Shown: positions 11,504 to 25,157, counted from the first letter of the stretch. The stretch: 64,000 bases of DNA from Leptoclinus maculatus (GCA_032191485.1 JAVDOI010000011.1:14304617-14368616); one strand, 5' to 3'. Numbers and translations are program-made. Notes: a model not told the origin generated them from the sequence alone.

Positions 11504-11940
11504 GAGCAGCCCCAGCGCTACGTTTGAGCTACATGTATGAAACTTTGTAGTCACGTGTATCCTATGGAGACTTAAAAATAAGTCTCTTGGTACCATGCTC
11601 TAAACCCTACCGGAAGTCCACCACTTTGATTTATGTGTGAATTTTCCCTTGATTTTGGACAATTTATAGGCGCTACACTTTAACAAACTCCTCCTAGGGA
11701 CTTTGTCTGATCCTCTTCAAATTTTGTCAGTACAATCTCGAGACCGTTGTGATTAAAAATTATCAAAAGCTTTACGTTTAACGGCACGGCTTAGCCGTAG
11801 CGGGCGGCTACTTTGAGTGATTCCCCGTGAAAAAAGCTGATGTAACTCAGCTGGACTTGTTCCAAACGGTCCCAAACTTCACACGCTTGATAACACTCAC
11901 TGCCCGAGGATGCTACAAGCTAATTTTCACTAGTACTCAC

Positions 11941-11955
11941 AGCGCCACCTGCTGG
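11941..11955 (-). promoter_or_regulatory. CTCF-like motif, - strand (U5)
   Basis: Full 15-base match about 330 bp before the unit end. Confidence 0.55.
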
Positions 11956-12269
11956 CGAAAGGAAATCTGCATTTTGTGACAAACGCCATCCGATTAACGC
12001 TACTTTTACACAACGTGGTTTGCGTTTGACACAGAGCTACATAATGCACGTGTTCCGTAGCGCCAGGCAGCGGATACGGGAAGCACCGGACTGTTTGCAA
12101 AGCATCATCTCCAGCATCAGGCGGTCCACGCGGGATCAAAGACGTCTCGCTCGCAGACGCGCCGGCCGACGGTCAGGCTTGTTCTCGGACACGCAGGAGG
12201 GAGTCCCGCCGGCAACCCCGACGCGCGGAGGATGCGAGGGCCCGTTCATCGCTGCTCGCAGCTTTAATT

Positions 12270-14727
12270 ATTATTCTGATTTATATTTTTGTGGGGATGG
12301 AGCTTGTAGGGGCACTTGCCATGCATGAAAACTCACCAATTTTGCACACCTGTCAGATCTGGTGTAGAAACTCTGAGGCGAAAAATTCCATATTTGTGTG
12401 TAAAAAAATGACTCTCTAGCGCCCCCTACAAAACAGTCCGGCCACGCCCCTCGGCCAGTATGTCCGATTTACTTGAAATTCAACACACATGTCCATATCC
12501 GCTAGATCTAAAAAAAAGCCTCTCAGACCCCTAAGCTCCGCCTACTTAGATTTTCCGCCATCTTGAATTTAGTGAAAAACACATTCTTGCAAACTCCTCC
12601 TACACGCTGGGTCCGATTACTACAGAATTTGCTGTGGATCATTAATGGACCTACGTCATCTAAAATTATCAAAAGCTTTTTAATATCTCTTAGCGTTTAC
12701 AAGATATGGACCAATAAACTTCTTAGGGGCGTGGCATAATATCAATACACATAACTTCTCAACCATTTGTCCTAAATTCCCAAAATCTTCAGCATATGTG
12801 CACATCGCATCCTGTAACATACCCTGATAATTTATTTGTATTCGACTGATAGGGGGCGCTACAGTAAACCCGCAAAGTTGTGCTTTTTGTCACTTTTTGC
12901 ATTTTTCAGCCTTCGCACTTCAACGAACTCCTCCTACACATTTTATGCGATCAAGGTAAAATTTGGTCAGGATGCTCTTAAGACCTTTGTGATTAAAAAT
13001 TATCAAAATCGTGAGTTTTCATCGAAGAACCTGGACGTGGCGTTGCGGCCATTTTGCCTCATTGTTTATGAAAAAGGAAGTTGTTATAACTCCAAGGTAC
13101 ATTATCCAATCCACACAAAACTTCTCATGCATGATGCTACTTCAAGCCTGAACAGACTTCAGTTGAAAAAAATGCAATAACTCATAGCGCCGCCTACTGG
13201 CTAAAGGAAATGTAAAATGTTATACTTTTCTTTACTCCTCTTAGCCAGGTGACCTTATGAGTCTCAAATTTTGTAAGGATAGCCTCAAGACATTGATGAA
13301 AAATCGCCATGAAAAATTTTGAGTTTTCGTTGGACGCTGTTGCCGTGGCGACGCGTCGTACGCCATGAAAAAGGAAGCTGATGGTTTATTAGCTTAGGAT
13401 GCTCAATAATTCATAAAACTTTGTACATCTGTCAAAGGCATTGGAAGGAATATTCTATATGATTTGTGGCTTTGACCGTTTTAAATTGCCTCTGTAGCGC
13501 CCCCTACAATATTTAAAAAGGAAGCTGATGGTTTAGTGGCTTAGGATGCTCATAAACTCATGAAACTTTGTACATCTGTCAAAGGCATTGGAAGGAATAT
13601 TCTATATGAGTTTTGGCTTTGGTCGTTTTAAATTGCTTCTGTAGCGCCCCCTACAATATTTCAAAAGGAAGCTGATGGTTTAGTAGCTTAGGATGCTCAT
13701 AAACTCATGAAACTTTGTACATCTGTCAAAGGCATTGGAATGAATATTCTATATGATTTGTGGCTTTGACCGTTTTAAATTGCCTCTGTAGCGCCCCCTA
13801 CAATATTTAAAAAGGAAGCTGATGGTTTAGTGGCTTAGGATGCTCAGAAACTCATGAAACTTTGTATATGTGTCAAAAGCATTGGGACAAATATTGTATA
13901 TGATTTTTGGCCTTGGCCGTTGTAAATTGCCTCTGTAGCGCCCCCTACAATATTTCAAAAGACCAGCCCCAGCGCCACGTTCGAGCTGCATGTATGAAAC
14001 TTTGTAGTTACGTGTATCCTATGGAGACTTAAACATAAGTCTCTTGGGACCATGCTCTAAACCCTACCGAAAGTCCACCACTTTGATTTATGTGTGAATT
14101 TTCCCTTGATTTTGGACAATTTATAGGCGCTACACTTTAACGAACTCCTCCTAGGGACTTTGTCTGATCCTCTTCAAATTGTGTCAGTACAGTCTCAAGA
14201 CCGTTGTGATTAAAAATTATCAAAAGCTTTACGTTTAACGGCACGGCTTAGCCGTAGCGGGCGGCTACTTTGAGTGATTCCCCGTGAAAAAAGCTGATGT
14301 AACTCAGCTGGACTTGTTCCAAACGGTCCCAAACTTCACACGCTTGATAACACTCACTGCCCGAGGATGTCTACAAGCTAATTTTCACTAGTACTCACAG
14401 CGCCACCTGCCGGCGAAAGGAAATCTGCATTTTGTGACAAACGCCATCCGATTAACGCGACTTTTACACAACGTGGTTTACGTTTGACACAGAGCTACGT
14501 AATGCACGTGTTCCGTAGCGCCAGGCAGCAGATACGGGAAGCACCGGACTGTTTGCAAAGCATCGTTTCCAGCATCAGGCGGTCCACGCGGGATCAAAGA
14601 CGTCTCGCTCGCAGACGCGCCGGCCGACGGTCGCGCGCGTTCTCGGACACGCAGGAGGGAGTCCCGCCGGCAACCCCGACGCGCGGAGGATGCGAGGGCC
14701 CGTTCATCGCTGCTCGCAGCTTTAATT
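12270..14727 (+). repeat. Macrosatellite unit U6
   Basis: Full unit of 2458 bp with no hairpin repeat and four 147-bp copies. From about 13500 onward it is nearly identical to U19 (from about 44930, offset 31432), but its first 147-bp copy differs, so the change in relationship falls inside the array. The body motif is cgactgataggggg. A distinctive ccagcgccacgttcgagc follows the array. Confidence 0.92.
13373..13960 (+). repeat. 147-bp subrepeat array, 4 copies (U6)
   Basis: 588 bp. Copies two to four correspond to the last three copies of U19, while copy one does not. The third copy carries gaatgaatattc and ctttgaccg. Confidence 0.93.
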
Positions 14728-16893
14728 ATTATTCTGATTTTTTTTTGTCCGCAAAAGGAGCACTTTTGGGGTACTTGCCATGCATGAAAACTCACAAAAT
14801 TTTGGACAGTTGTCAGGCCTGGTGAAAATTTTCATCTGAAAAACAATGCATCTGTCTGTGTAAAAAAATGGCTCTCTAGCGCCCCCTACAAATCGGACCG
14901 GCGACGCCCCTCGGCCAGTATGTCCGATTTACTTGAAATTCAACACACATGTCCAACACCACTAGATCTAAAAAAAAGCCTCTCAGACCCCTAAGCTCCG
15001 CCTACTTAGATTTTCCGCCATCTTGAATTTAGTGAAAAACACATTCTTGCAAACTCCTCCTACACGCTGGGTCCGATTACTACAGAATTTTCTGTTGATC
15101 ATTAATGGACCTACGTCATCTAAAATTATCAAAAGCTTTTTGATATCTCTTAGCGTTTACAAGATATGGACCAATAAACTTCTTAGGGGCGTGGCATAAT
15201 ATCAATACACATAACTTCTCAACCATTTGTCCTAAATTCACCAAATCTTCAGCATATGTGCACATCGCATCCTGTAACATACCCTAAAAATTTATTTGTA
15301 TTCGACTGCTAGGGGGCGCTACAGTAAACCTGCAAAGTTGTGCTTTTTGTCACTTTTTGCATTTTTCAGCCTTCGCACTTCAACGAACTCCTCCTACAGA
15401 TTTTATGCGATCAACGTAAAATTTGGTCAGGATGCTCTTAAGACCTTTGTGATTAAAAATTATCAAAATCGTGAGTTTTCATCGAAGAACCTGGACCTGG
15501 CGTTGCGGCCATTTTGCCTCATTGTTTATGAAAAAGGAAGTTGTTATAACTCCAAGGTACATTATCCAATCCACACCAAACTTCTCATGCATGATGCTCC
15601 TTCAAGCCTGAACAGATTTCAGTTAAAAAAAATGCAATAATTCATAGCGCCGCCTACTGGCTAAAGGAAATGTAAAATTTTATACTTTTCTTTACTCCTC
15701 TTAGCCAGGTGACCTTATGAGTCTCAAATTTTGTAAGGATAGCCTCAAGACATTGATGAAAAATCGCCATGAAAAATTTTGAGTTTTCGTTGAACGCTGT
15801 TGCCGTGGCGACGCATCGTACGCCATGAAAAAGAAAGCTGATGGTTTATTAGCTTAGGATGCTCAATAATTCATAAAACTTTGTACATCTGTCAAAGGCA
15901 TTGAAAGGAATATTCTATATGAGTTTTGGCTTTGGCCGTTTTAAATTGCCTCTGTAGCGCCCCCTACAATATTTAAAAAGGAAGCCGATGGTTTAGTGGC
16001 TTAGGATGCTCAAAAACTCATGAAACTTTGTAGATGTGTCAAAGGCATTGTAACAAATATTTTCTATGATTTCTGGCCTTGGCCGTTTTAAATTGCCTCT
16101 GTAGCGCCCCCTACAATATTTCAAAAGAGCAGCCCCAGCGCTACGTTTGAGCTGCATGTATGAAACTTTGTAGTCACGTGTATCCTATGGAGACTTAAAA
16201 ATAAGTCTCTTGGTACCATGCTCTAAACCCTACCGGAAGTCCACCACTTTGATTTATGTGTGAATTTTCCCTTGATTTTGGACAATTTATAGGCGCTACA
16301 CTTTAACGAACTCCTCCTAGGGACTTTGTCTGATCCTCTTCAAATTTTGTCAGTACAGTCTCAAGACCGTTGTGATTAAAAATTATCAAAAGCTTTACGT
16401 TTAACGGCACGGCTTAGCCGTAGCGGGCGGCTACTTTGAGTGATTCCCCGTGAAAAAAGCTGATGTAACTCAGCTGGACTTGTTCCAAACGGTCCCAAAC
16501 TTCACACGCTTGATAACACTCACTGCCCGAGGGTGTCTACAAGCTAATTTTCACTAGTACTCACAGCGCCACCTGCCGGCGAAAGGAAATCTGCATTTTG
16601 TGACAAACGCCATCCGATTAACGCTACTTTTACACAACGTGGTTTGCGTTTGACACAGAGCTACGTAATGCACGCGTTCCGTAGCGCCAGGCAGCTGATA
16701 CGGGAAGCACCGGACTGTTTGCAAAGCATCATCTCCAGCATCAGGCGGTCCACGCGGGATCAAAGACGTCTCACTCGCAGACGCGCCGGCCGACGGTCAG
16801 GCTTGTTCTCGGACACTCAGGAGGGAGTCCCGCCGGCAACCCCGACGCGCGGAGGATGCGAGGGCCCGTTCATCGCTGCTCGCAGCTTTAATT
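14728..16893 (+). repeat. Macrosatellite unit U7
   Basis: Full unit of 2166 bp with no hairpin repeat and two 147-bp copies. Its head, tttgtccgcaaaaggagc, is shared only with U20. Up to about 15235 it matches U20 (offset 31432), and from about 15100 it matches U21 (offset 33589), so its two halves have different closest relatives. Its second 147-bp copy has a private ggaagccgatgg and cattgtaacaaat, seen again only in U20. Confidence 0.92.
15833..16126 (+). repeat. 147-bp subrepeat array, 2 copies (U7)
   Basis: 294 bp. The first copy starts gaaagctg, a variant shared with U21; the second has ggaagccgatgg. Confidence 0.93.
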
Positions 16894-16894
16894 A

Positions 16895-17077
16895 GGGCCC
16901 GAGCGGCCGACAACGTCGGGCCTGCGAAGGCCCTATTGTAATTGTAAGGTTTCTTATTATTAGGGCCCGAGCGGCCGACAACGTCGGGCCTGCGAAGGCC
17001 CTATTGTAATTGATAGGATTATTATTAGGGCCCGAGCGGCCGACAACGTCGGGCCTGCGAAGGCCCTATTGAAATTG
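16895..17077 (+). repeat. 50-bp hairpin repeats, 3 copies (U8)
   Basis: Copies at 16895, 16963 and 17028 with linkers of 18 and 15 bp. The third copy ends ctattgaaattg, one base off the consensus. Confidence 0.9.
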
Positions 17078-18194
17078 ATAGGATTATTATTATTATTCTG
17101 ATTTATATTTTTCTGGGGATGGAGCTTGTAGGGGCACTTGCCATGCATGAAAACTCACCAATTTTGCACACCTGTCAGATCTGGTGTAGAAACTCTGAGG
17201 CGAAAAATTCCATATTTGTGTGTAAAAAAATGACTCTCTAGCGCCCCCTACAAAACAGTCTGGCCACGCCCCTCGGCCAGTATGTCCGATTTACTTGAAA
17301 TTCAACACACATGTCCATATCCGCTAGATCTAAAAAAAAGCCTCTCAGACCCCTAAGCTCCGCCTACTTAGATTTTCCGCCATCTTGAATTTAGTGAAAA
17401 ACACATTCTTGCAAACTCCTCCTACACGCTGGGTCCGATTACTACAGAACTGTCTGTGAATCATTAATGGACCTATGTCATCTAAAATTATCAAAAGCTT
17501 TTTGATATCTCTTAGCGTTTACAAGATATGGACCAATACATTTCTTAGGGGCGTGGCATTATATCAATACACATAACTTCTCAACCATCTGTCCTAAAAT
17601 CCCAAAATTGTGAGTATATGTGCACATCGCATCCCGTAACATACCCTAAAAATCTTTCTGCATTCAACAACTAGGGGGCGCTACAGTAAACCCGCAAAGT
17701 TGTGCTTTTTGTCACTTTTTGCATTTTTCAGCCTTCGCACTTCAACGAACTCCTCCTACAGATTTTATGCGATCAACGTAAAATTTGGTCAGGATGCTCT
17801 TAAGACCTTTGTGATTAAAAATTATCAAAATCGTGAGTTTTCATCGAAGAACCTGGACGTGGCGTTGCGGCCATTTTGCCTCATTGTTTATGAAAAAGGA
17901 AGTTGTTATAACTCCAAGGTACATTATCCAATCCACACAAAACTTCTCATGCATGATGCTACTTCAAGCCTGAACAGATTTCAGTTAAAAAAAATGCAAT
18001 AATTCTTAGCGCCGCCTACTGGCTAAAGGAAATGTAAAATTTTATACTTTTCTTTACTCCTCTTAGCCAGGTGACCTTATGAGTCTCAAATTTTGTAAGG
18101 ATAGCCTCAAGACATTGATTAAAAATCGCCATGAAAAATTTTGAGTTTTCGTTGAACGCTGTTGCCGTGGCGACGCATCGTTCGCCATAAAAAA

Positions 18195-18488
18195 GGAAGC
18201 TGATGGTTTATTAGCTTAGGATGCTCAAAAACTCATGAAACTTTGTAGATCTGTCAAAGGCATTGGAAGGAATATTCTATATAATATTTGGCTTTGGCCG
18301 TTTTAAATTGCCTCTGTAGCGCCCCCTACAATATTTCAAAAGGAAGCTGATGGTTTAGTGGCTTAGGATGCTCAAAAACTCATGAAACTTTGTAGATGTG
18401 TCAAAAGCATTGGGATAAATATTCTATATGATTTTTGGCCTTGGCCGTTGTAAATTGCCTCTGTAGCGCCCCCTACAATATTTCAAAA
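18195..18488 (+). repeat. 147-bp subrepeat array, 2 copies (U8)
   Basis: 294 bp. The second copy has gggataaatattc and is followed by gtttgagatgcatg. Confidence 0.93.
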
Positions 18489-18925
18489 GAGCAGCCCCAG
18501 CGCTACGTTTGAGATGCATGTATGAAACTTTGTAGTTACGTGTATCCTATGGAGACTTAAAAATAAGTCTCTTGGAACCATGCTCTAAACCCTACCGGAA
18601 GTCCGCCACCTTGATTTATGTGTGAATTTTCCCTTCATTTTGGACAATTTACAGGCGCTACACTTTAACGAACTCCTCCTAGGGACTTTGTCTGATCCTC
18701 TTCAAATTTTGTCAGTACAGTCTCAAGACCGTTGTGATTAAAAATTATCAAAAGCTTTACGTTTAACGGCACGGCTTAGCCGTAGCGGGCGGCTACTTTA
18801 AGTGATTCCCCGTGAAAAAAGCTGATGTAACTCAGCTGGACTTGTTCCAAACGGTCCCAAACTTCACACGCTTGATAACACTCACTGCCCGAGGATGCTA
18901 CAAGCTAATTTTCACTAGTACTCAC

Positions 18926-18940
18926 AGCGCCACCTGCTGG
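18926..18940 (-). promoter_or_regulatory. CTCF-like motif, - strand (U8)
   Basis: Full 15-base match; the + strand site of the same unit is the imperfect caacaactag form. Confidence 0.55.
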
Positions 18941-19255
18941 CGAAAGGAAATCTGCATTTTGTGACAAACGCCATCCGATTAACGCTACTTTTACACAACG
19001 TGGTTTGCGTTTGACACAGAGCTACACAATGCACGTGTTCCGTAGCACCAGGCAGCTGATACGGGAAGCACCGGACTGTTTGCAAAGCATCATCTCCAGC
19101 ATCAGGCGGTCCACGCGGGATCAAAGACGTCTCGCTCGCAGACGCGCCGGCCGACGGTCAGGCTTGTTCTCGGACACGCAGGAGGGAGTCCCGCCGGCAA
19201 CCCCGACGCGCGGAGGATGCGAGGGCCCGTTCATCGCTGCTCGCAGCTTTAATTA

Positions 19256-19305
19256 GGGCCCGAGCGGCCGACAACGTCGGGCCTGCGAAGGCCCTATTGT
19301 AATTG
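19256..19305 (+). repeat. 50-bp hairpin repeat, 1 copy (U9)
   Basis: One copy followed by aaagggttattattattt. It is the left limit of the block shared with U23. Confidence 0.9.
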
Positions 19306-20410
19306 AAAGGGTTATTATTATTTTTATTTTTATTTGCCGGAGAAAGGAGCTTTTTGGGGTACTTGCCATGCATGAAAACTCACCATTTTTGCACACTTTT
19401 CAGATCTGGTGGAGAAAATCATCTGCCATAAATGTCACATTTGTGTGTAAAAAGATGGCTCTCTAGCGCCCCCTACAAGTCGGCCCCGTCGGCCACTATG
19501 CCCGATTTACTTGAAATTCAACTGACATATCCAGTCAACTTAGATCTACAAAAAATCCTCTCAGACCCCTAAGCTCCGCCTACTTAGATTTTCCGCCATC
19601 TTGAATTTTGTGAAAAACATATTCTTGCAAACTCCTCCTACATGCTGGGTCCGATTATTACAGAATTTTCTGTGAATCATTAATGGACCTATGTCATCTA
19701 AAATTATCAAAAGCTTTTTGTTATCTCTTAGCGTTTACAAGATATGGACCAATAAACTTCTTAGGGGCGTGGCATTATATCAATACACATAACTTCTCAA
19801 CCATCTGTCCTAAAATCCCAAAATTGTGAGTATATGTGCACATCGCATCCCGTAACATACCCTAAAAATCTTTCTGCATTCAACAACTAGGGGGCGCTAC
19901 AGTAAACCCGCAAAGTTGTGCTTTTTGTCACTTTTTGCATTTTTCAGCCTTCGCACTTCAACGAACTCCTCCTACAGATTTTATGCGATCAACGTAAAAT
20001 TTGGTCAGGATGCTCTTAAGACCTTTGTGATTAAAAATTATCAAAATCGTGAGTTTTCATCGAAGAACCTTGACGTGGCGTTGCGGCCATTTTGCCTCAT
20101 TGTTTATGAAAAAGGAAGTTGTTATAACTCCGAGGTACATTATCCAATCCACACAAAACTTCTCATGCATGATGCTACTTCAAGCCTGAACAGATTTCAG
20201 TTGAAAAAAATGCAATAACTCATAGCGCCGCCTACTGGCTAAAGGAAATGTAAAACTTTCTACTTTTCTTTACTCCTCTTAGCCAGGTGACTTTATGAGT
20301 CTCAAATTTTGTAAGGATAGCCTCAAGACATTGATGAAAAATCGCCATGAAAAATTTTGAGTTTTCGTTGAACGCTGTTGCCGTGGCGACGCGTCGTACG
20401 CCATGAAAAA

Positions 20411-20998
20411 GGAAGCTGATGGTTTATTAGCTTAGGATGCTCAATAATTCATAAAACTTTGTACATCTGTCAAAGGCATTGGAAGGAATATTCTATATGA
20501 GTTTTGGCTTTGGCCGTTTTAAATTGCCTCTGTAGCGCCCCCTACAATATTTCAAAAGGAAGCTGATGGTTTAGTGGCTTAGGATGCTCAAAAACTCATG
20601 ACACTTTGTACATCTGTCAAAGGCATTGGAAGGAATATTCTGTATGAGTTTTGGCTTTGGCCGTTTTAAATTGCCTCTGTAGCGCCCCCTACAATATTTC
20701 AAAAGGAAGCTGATGGTTTAGTGGCTTAGGATGCTCATAAACTCATGAAACCTTGTACATCTGTCAAAGGCATTGGAATGAATATTCTACATGAGTTTTG
20801 GCTTTGGCCGTTTTAAATTGCCTCTGTAGCGCCCCCTACAATATTTAAAAAGGAAGCTGATGGTTTATTAGCTTAGGATGCTCAATAATTCATAAAACTT
20901 TGTACATCTGTCAAAGGCATTGGAAGGAATATTCTATATGAGTTTTGGCTTTGGCCGTTTTAAATTGCCTCTGTAGCGCCCCCTACAATATTTCAAAA
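20411..20998 (+). repeat. 147-bp subrepeat array, 4 copies (U9)
   Basis: 588 bp. It lacks the usual closing-type copy: the last copy is of the opening type (ttattagcttagg, ctcaataattc). The same arrangement is found in U23. Confidence 0.93.
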
Positions 20999-21766
20999 GA
21001 GCAGCCCCAGCGCTACGTTTGAGCTGCATGTATGAAACTTTGTAGTCACGTGTATCCTATAGAGACTTACAAATAAGTCTCTTGGAACCATGCTCTAAAC
21101 CCTACCGGAAGTCCGCCACTTTGATTTATGTGTGAATTTACCCTTGATTTTGGACAATTTATAGGCGCTACACTTTAACGAACTCCTCCTAGGGACTTTG
21201 TCTGATCCTCTTCAAATTTTGTCAGTACAGTCTCAAGACCGTTGTGATTAAAAATTATCAAAAGCTTTACGTTTAACGGCACGGCTTAGCCGTAGCGGGC
21301 GGCTACTTTGAGTGATTCCCCGTGAAAAAAGCTGATGTAACTCAGCTGGACTTGTTCCAAACGGTCCCAAACTTCACACGCTTGATAACACTCATGGCCT
21401 GAGGATGTCTACAAGCTAATTTTCACTAGTACTCACAGCGCCACCTGCCGGCGAAAGGAAATCTGCATTTTGTGACAAACGCCATCCGATTTACGCGACT
21501 TTTACACAACGTGGTTTACGTTTGACACAGAGCTACATAATGCACGTGTTCCGTAGCACCAGGCAGCTGATACGGGAAGCATCGGACTGTTTGCAAAGCA
21601 TCATCTCCAGCATCAGGCGGTCCACGCGGGATCAAAAACATCTCACTCGCAGACGCGCCGGCCGACGGTCGCGCGCGTTCTCGGACACGCAGGAGGGAGT
21701 CCCGCCGGCAACCCCGACGCGCGGAGGATGCGAGGGCCCGTTCATCGCTGCTCGCAGCTTTAATTA

Positions 21767-21816
21767 GGGCCCGAGCGGCCGACAACGTCGGGCCTGCGAA
21801 GGCCCTATTGTAATTG
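21767..21816 (+). repeat. 50-bp hairpin repeat, 1 copy (U10)
   Basis: One copy followed by taagggttattattattc. It corresponds to the first of three copies at 58846. Confidence 0.9.
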
Positions 21817-22403
21817 TAAGGGTTATTATTATTCTGATATATATTTTTGTGGGGATGGAGCTTGTAGGGGCACTTGCCATGCATGAAAACTCACCAATTT
21901 TGCACACCTGTCAGATCTGGTGTAGAAACTCTGAGGCGAAAAATTCCATATTTGTGTGTAAAAAAATGACTCTCTAGCGCCCCCTACAAAACAGTCTGGC
22001 CACGCCCCTCGGCCAGTATGTCCGATTTACTTGAAATTCAACACACATGTCCAAATCCGCTTGATCTAAAAAAAAGCCTCTCAGACCCCTAAGCTCCGCC
22101 TACTTAGATTTTCCGCCATCTTGAATTTAGTGAAAAACACATTTTTGCAAATTACTCCTACACGCTGGGTACGATTACTCCAGAATCTGCTGTGGATCAT
22201 TATTGGATCTACATCATCTACAATCATGAAAAGCTTTTTGATATTTTTTAGCGTTTACAAGATATGGACCAATAAACTTCTTAGGGGCGTGGCATAATAT
22301 CAATACACATAACTTCTCAACCATTTGTCCTAAACTCCCAAGATTTTCAGCATATGTGCACATCGCATCCTGTAACATACCCTAAAAATCTGTCTGCATT
22401 CAA

Positions 22404-22418
22404 CCACTAGGGGGCGCT
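22404..22418 (+). promoter_or_regulatory. CTCF-like motif, + strand (U10)
   Basis: Full 15-base match to the CTCF core consensus in the unit body. Confidence 0.55.
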
Positions 22419-22931
22419 ACAGTAAACCTGCAAAGTTGTGCTTTTTGTCACTTTTTGCATTTTTCAGCCTTCGCACTTCAACGAACTCCTCCTACAGATT
22501 TTATGCGATCAACGTAAAATTTGGTCAGGATGCTCTTAAGACCTTTGTGATTAAAAATGATCAAAATCGTGAGTTTTCATCGAAGAACCTGGACGTGGCG
22601 TTGCGGCCATTTTGCCTCATTGTTTATGAAAAAGGAAGTTGTTATAACTCCAAGGTACATTATCCAATCCACACAAAACTTCTCATGCATGATGCTACTT
22701 CAAGCCTGAACAGATTTCAGTTAAAAAAGAATGCAATAATTCATAGCGCCGCCTACTGGCTACAGGAAATGTAAAATGTTATACTTTTCTTTACTCCTCT
22801 TAGCCAGGTGACCTTATGAGTCTCAAATTTTGTAAGGATAGCCTCAAGACATTGATGAAAAATCGCCATGAAAAATTTTGAGTTTTCGTTGGACGCTGTT
22901 GCCGTGGCGACGCGTCGTACGCCATGAAAAA

Positions 22932-23225
22932 GGAAGCTGGTGGTTTATTAGCTTAGAATGCTCAATAATTCATAAAACTTTGTACATCTGTCAAAGGCAT
23001 TGGAAGGAATATTCTATATGATTTGTGGCTTTGACCGTTTTAAATTGCCTCTGTAGCGCCCCCTACAATATTTAAAAAGGAAGCTGATGGTTTAGTGGCT
23101 TAGGATGCTCAAAAACTCATGAAACTTTGTAGATGTGTCAAAGGCATTGGAACAAATATTTGTTATGATTTTTGGCCTTGGCCGTTTTAAATTGCCTCTG
23201 TAGCGCCCCCTACAATATTTCAAAA
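22932..23225 (+). repeat. 147-bp subrepeat array, 2 copies (U10)
   Basis: 294 bp. The first copy has private ggaagctggtgg and gcttagaatgctc. Confidence 0.93.
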
Positions 23226-23993
23226 GAACAGCCCCAGTGCTACGTTTGAGCTGCATGTATGAAACTTTGTAGTCACGTGTATCCTATGGAGACTTAAACA
23301 TAAGTCTCTTGGTACCATGCTCTAAACCCTACCGGAAGTCCGGCACTTTGATTTATGTGTGAATTTTCCCTTGATTTTGGACAATTTATAGGCGCGTGAC
23401 TTTAACGAACTCCTCCTAGGGACTTTGTCTGATCCTCTTCAAATTTTGTCAGTACAGTCTAGAGACCATTGTGATTAAGAATTATCAAAAGCTTTACGTT
23501 TAACGCAACGGCTTAGCCGTAGCGGGCGGCTACTTTGAGTGATTCCCCGTGAAAAAAGCTGATGTAACTCAGCTGGACTTGTTCCAAACGGTCCCAAACT
23601 TCACACGCTTGATAACACTCACTGCCTGAGGATGTCTACAAGCTAATTTTCACTAGTACTCACAGCGCCACCTGCCGGCGAAAGGAAATCTGCATTTTGT
23701 GACAAACGCCATCCGATTAACACGACTTTCACACAACATGGTTTACGTTTGACACAGAGCTACATAATGCACGTGTTCCGTAGCACCAGGCAGCAGATAC
23801 GGGAAGCATCGGACTATTTGCAAAGCATCATCTCCAGCATCAGGCGGTCCACGCGGGATCAAAGACGTCTCGCTCGCAGACGCGCTGGCCGACGGTCGCG
23901 CGCGTTCTCGGACACGCAGGAGGGAGTCCCGCCGGCAACCCCGACGCGCGGAGGATGCGAGGGCCCGTTCATCGCTGCTCGCAGCTTTAATTA

Positions 23994-24043
23994 GGGCCCG
24001 AGCGGCCGACAACGTCGGGCCTGCGAAGGCCCTATTGTAATTG
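23994..24043 (+). repeat. 50-bp hairpin repeat, 1 copy (U11)
   Basis: One copy followed by taaggttttttattattatt. It corresponds to the second copy of U14 at 31478. Confidence 0.9.
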
Positions 24044-24630
24044 TAAGGTTTTTTATTATTATTATTTTTATTTTTGTGGGAAGGGAGCTTTTTGGGGTAC
24101 TTGCCATGCATGAAAACTCAAAATTTTTGCACAGTTGTCAGATCTGGTGTAGAAAATTATCTGCCATGAATTTCATATTTGGGTGTAAAAAGATGGCTCT
24201 CTAGCGCCCCCTACAAGTCGGACCGGTGAGCCCCGTCGGCCACTATGCCCGATTTAGTTGAAATTCAACAGACATATCCAGTCAACTTAGATCTACAAAA
24301 AATCCTCTCAGACCCCTAAGCTCCGCCTACTTAGATTTTCCGCCATCTTGAATTTTGTGAAAAACACATTCTTGCAAACTCCTCCTACACGCTGGGTCCG
24401 ATTACTACAGAATTTTCTGTGGATCATTAATGGACCTACGTCATCTAAAATTATCAAAAGCTTTTTGATATCTCTTAGCGTTTACAAGATATGGACCAAT
24501 AAACTTCTTAGGGGCGTGGCATAATATCAATACACATAACTTCTCAACCATCTGTCCTAAAATCCCAAAATTGTGAGTATACGTGCACATCGCATCCTGT
24601 AACATACCCTAAAAATCTTTTTGCATTCAA

Positions 24631-24645
24631 CCACTAGGGGGCGCT
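24631..24645 (+). promoter_or_regulatory. CTCF-like motif, + strand (U11)
   Basis: Full match, convergent with the minus-strand full match 1.7 kb downstream at 26331. Confidence 0.55.
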
Positions 24646-25157
24646 ACAGTAAACCCGCAAAGTTGTGCTTTTTGTCACTTTTTGCATTTTTCAGCCTTCG
24701 CACTTCAACGAACTCCTCCTACAGATTTTATGCGATCAACGTAAAATTTGGTCAGGATGCTCTTAAGACCTTTGTGATTAAAAATTATCAAAATCGTGAG
24801 TTTTCATCGAAGAACCTTGACGTGGCGTTGCGGCCATTTTGCCTCATTGTTTATGAAAAAGGAAGTTGTTATAACTCCAAGGTACATTATTCAATCCACA
24901 CAAAACTTCTCATGCATGATGCTACTTCAAGCCTGAACAGATTTCAGTTGAAAAAAATGCAATAACTCATAGCGCCGCCTACTGGCTAAAGGAAATGTAA
25001 AATGTTATACTTTTCTTTACTCCTCTTAGCCAGGTGACCTTATGAGTCTCATATTTTGTAAGGATAGCCTCAAGACATTGATGAAAAATCGCCATGAAAA
25101 ATGTTGAGTTTTCGTTGAACGCTGTTGCCGTGGCGACGCATCGTTCGCCATAAAAAA

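Larger units (their letters stand above)
9751..12269 (+). repeat. Macrosatellite unit U5
   Basis: Full unit of 2519 bp with one hairpin repeat and four 147-bp copies. The head is of the tggggatggagcttg type. The body carries the cgactgctaggggg variant, and the 3' site at 11941 is a full minus-strand CTCF-like match. The body has tcctctaacataccc near 10352. Confidence 0.92.
16894..19254 (+). repeat. Macrosatellite unit U8
   Basis: Full unit of 2361 bp with three hairpin repeats and two 147-bp copies. The hairpin triplet and its linkers match those at the start of U22 at the same spacing (offset 33589), after which the two units part. The head is of the tggggatggagcttg type. A full minus-strand CTCF-like match is at 18926. 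Confidence 0.92.
19255..21765 (+). repeat. Macrosatellite unit U9
   Basis: Full unit of 2511 bp with one hairpin repeat and four 147-bp copies. The head is the tttgccggagaaaggagc type shared with U15 and U23. I found no difference from U23 over about 2.57 kb (19256-21828 against 56335-58907), including private variants such as cacactttgtac at 20601 and ctatagagacttacaaat at 21057. Confidence 0.93.
21766..23992 (+). repeat. Macrosatellite unit U10
   Basis: Full unit of 2227 bp with one hairpin repeat and two 147-bp copies. It carries the divergent body patch gcaaattactcctacacg (about 22140-22260) shared with U12, U17 and U18. It also has an extra base in aaaaaagaatgcaata near 22726 and a private ggcgcgtgactttaacg near 23391. 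A full + strand CTCF-like match is at 22404. Confidence 0.92.
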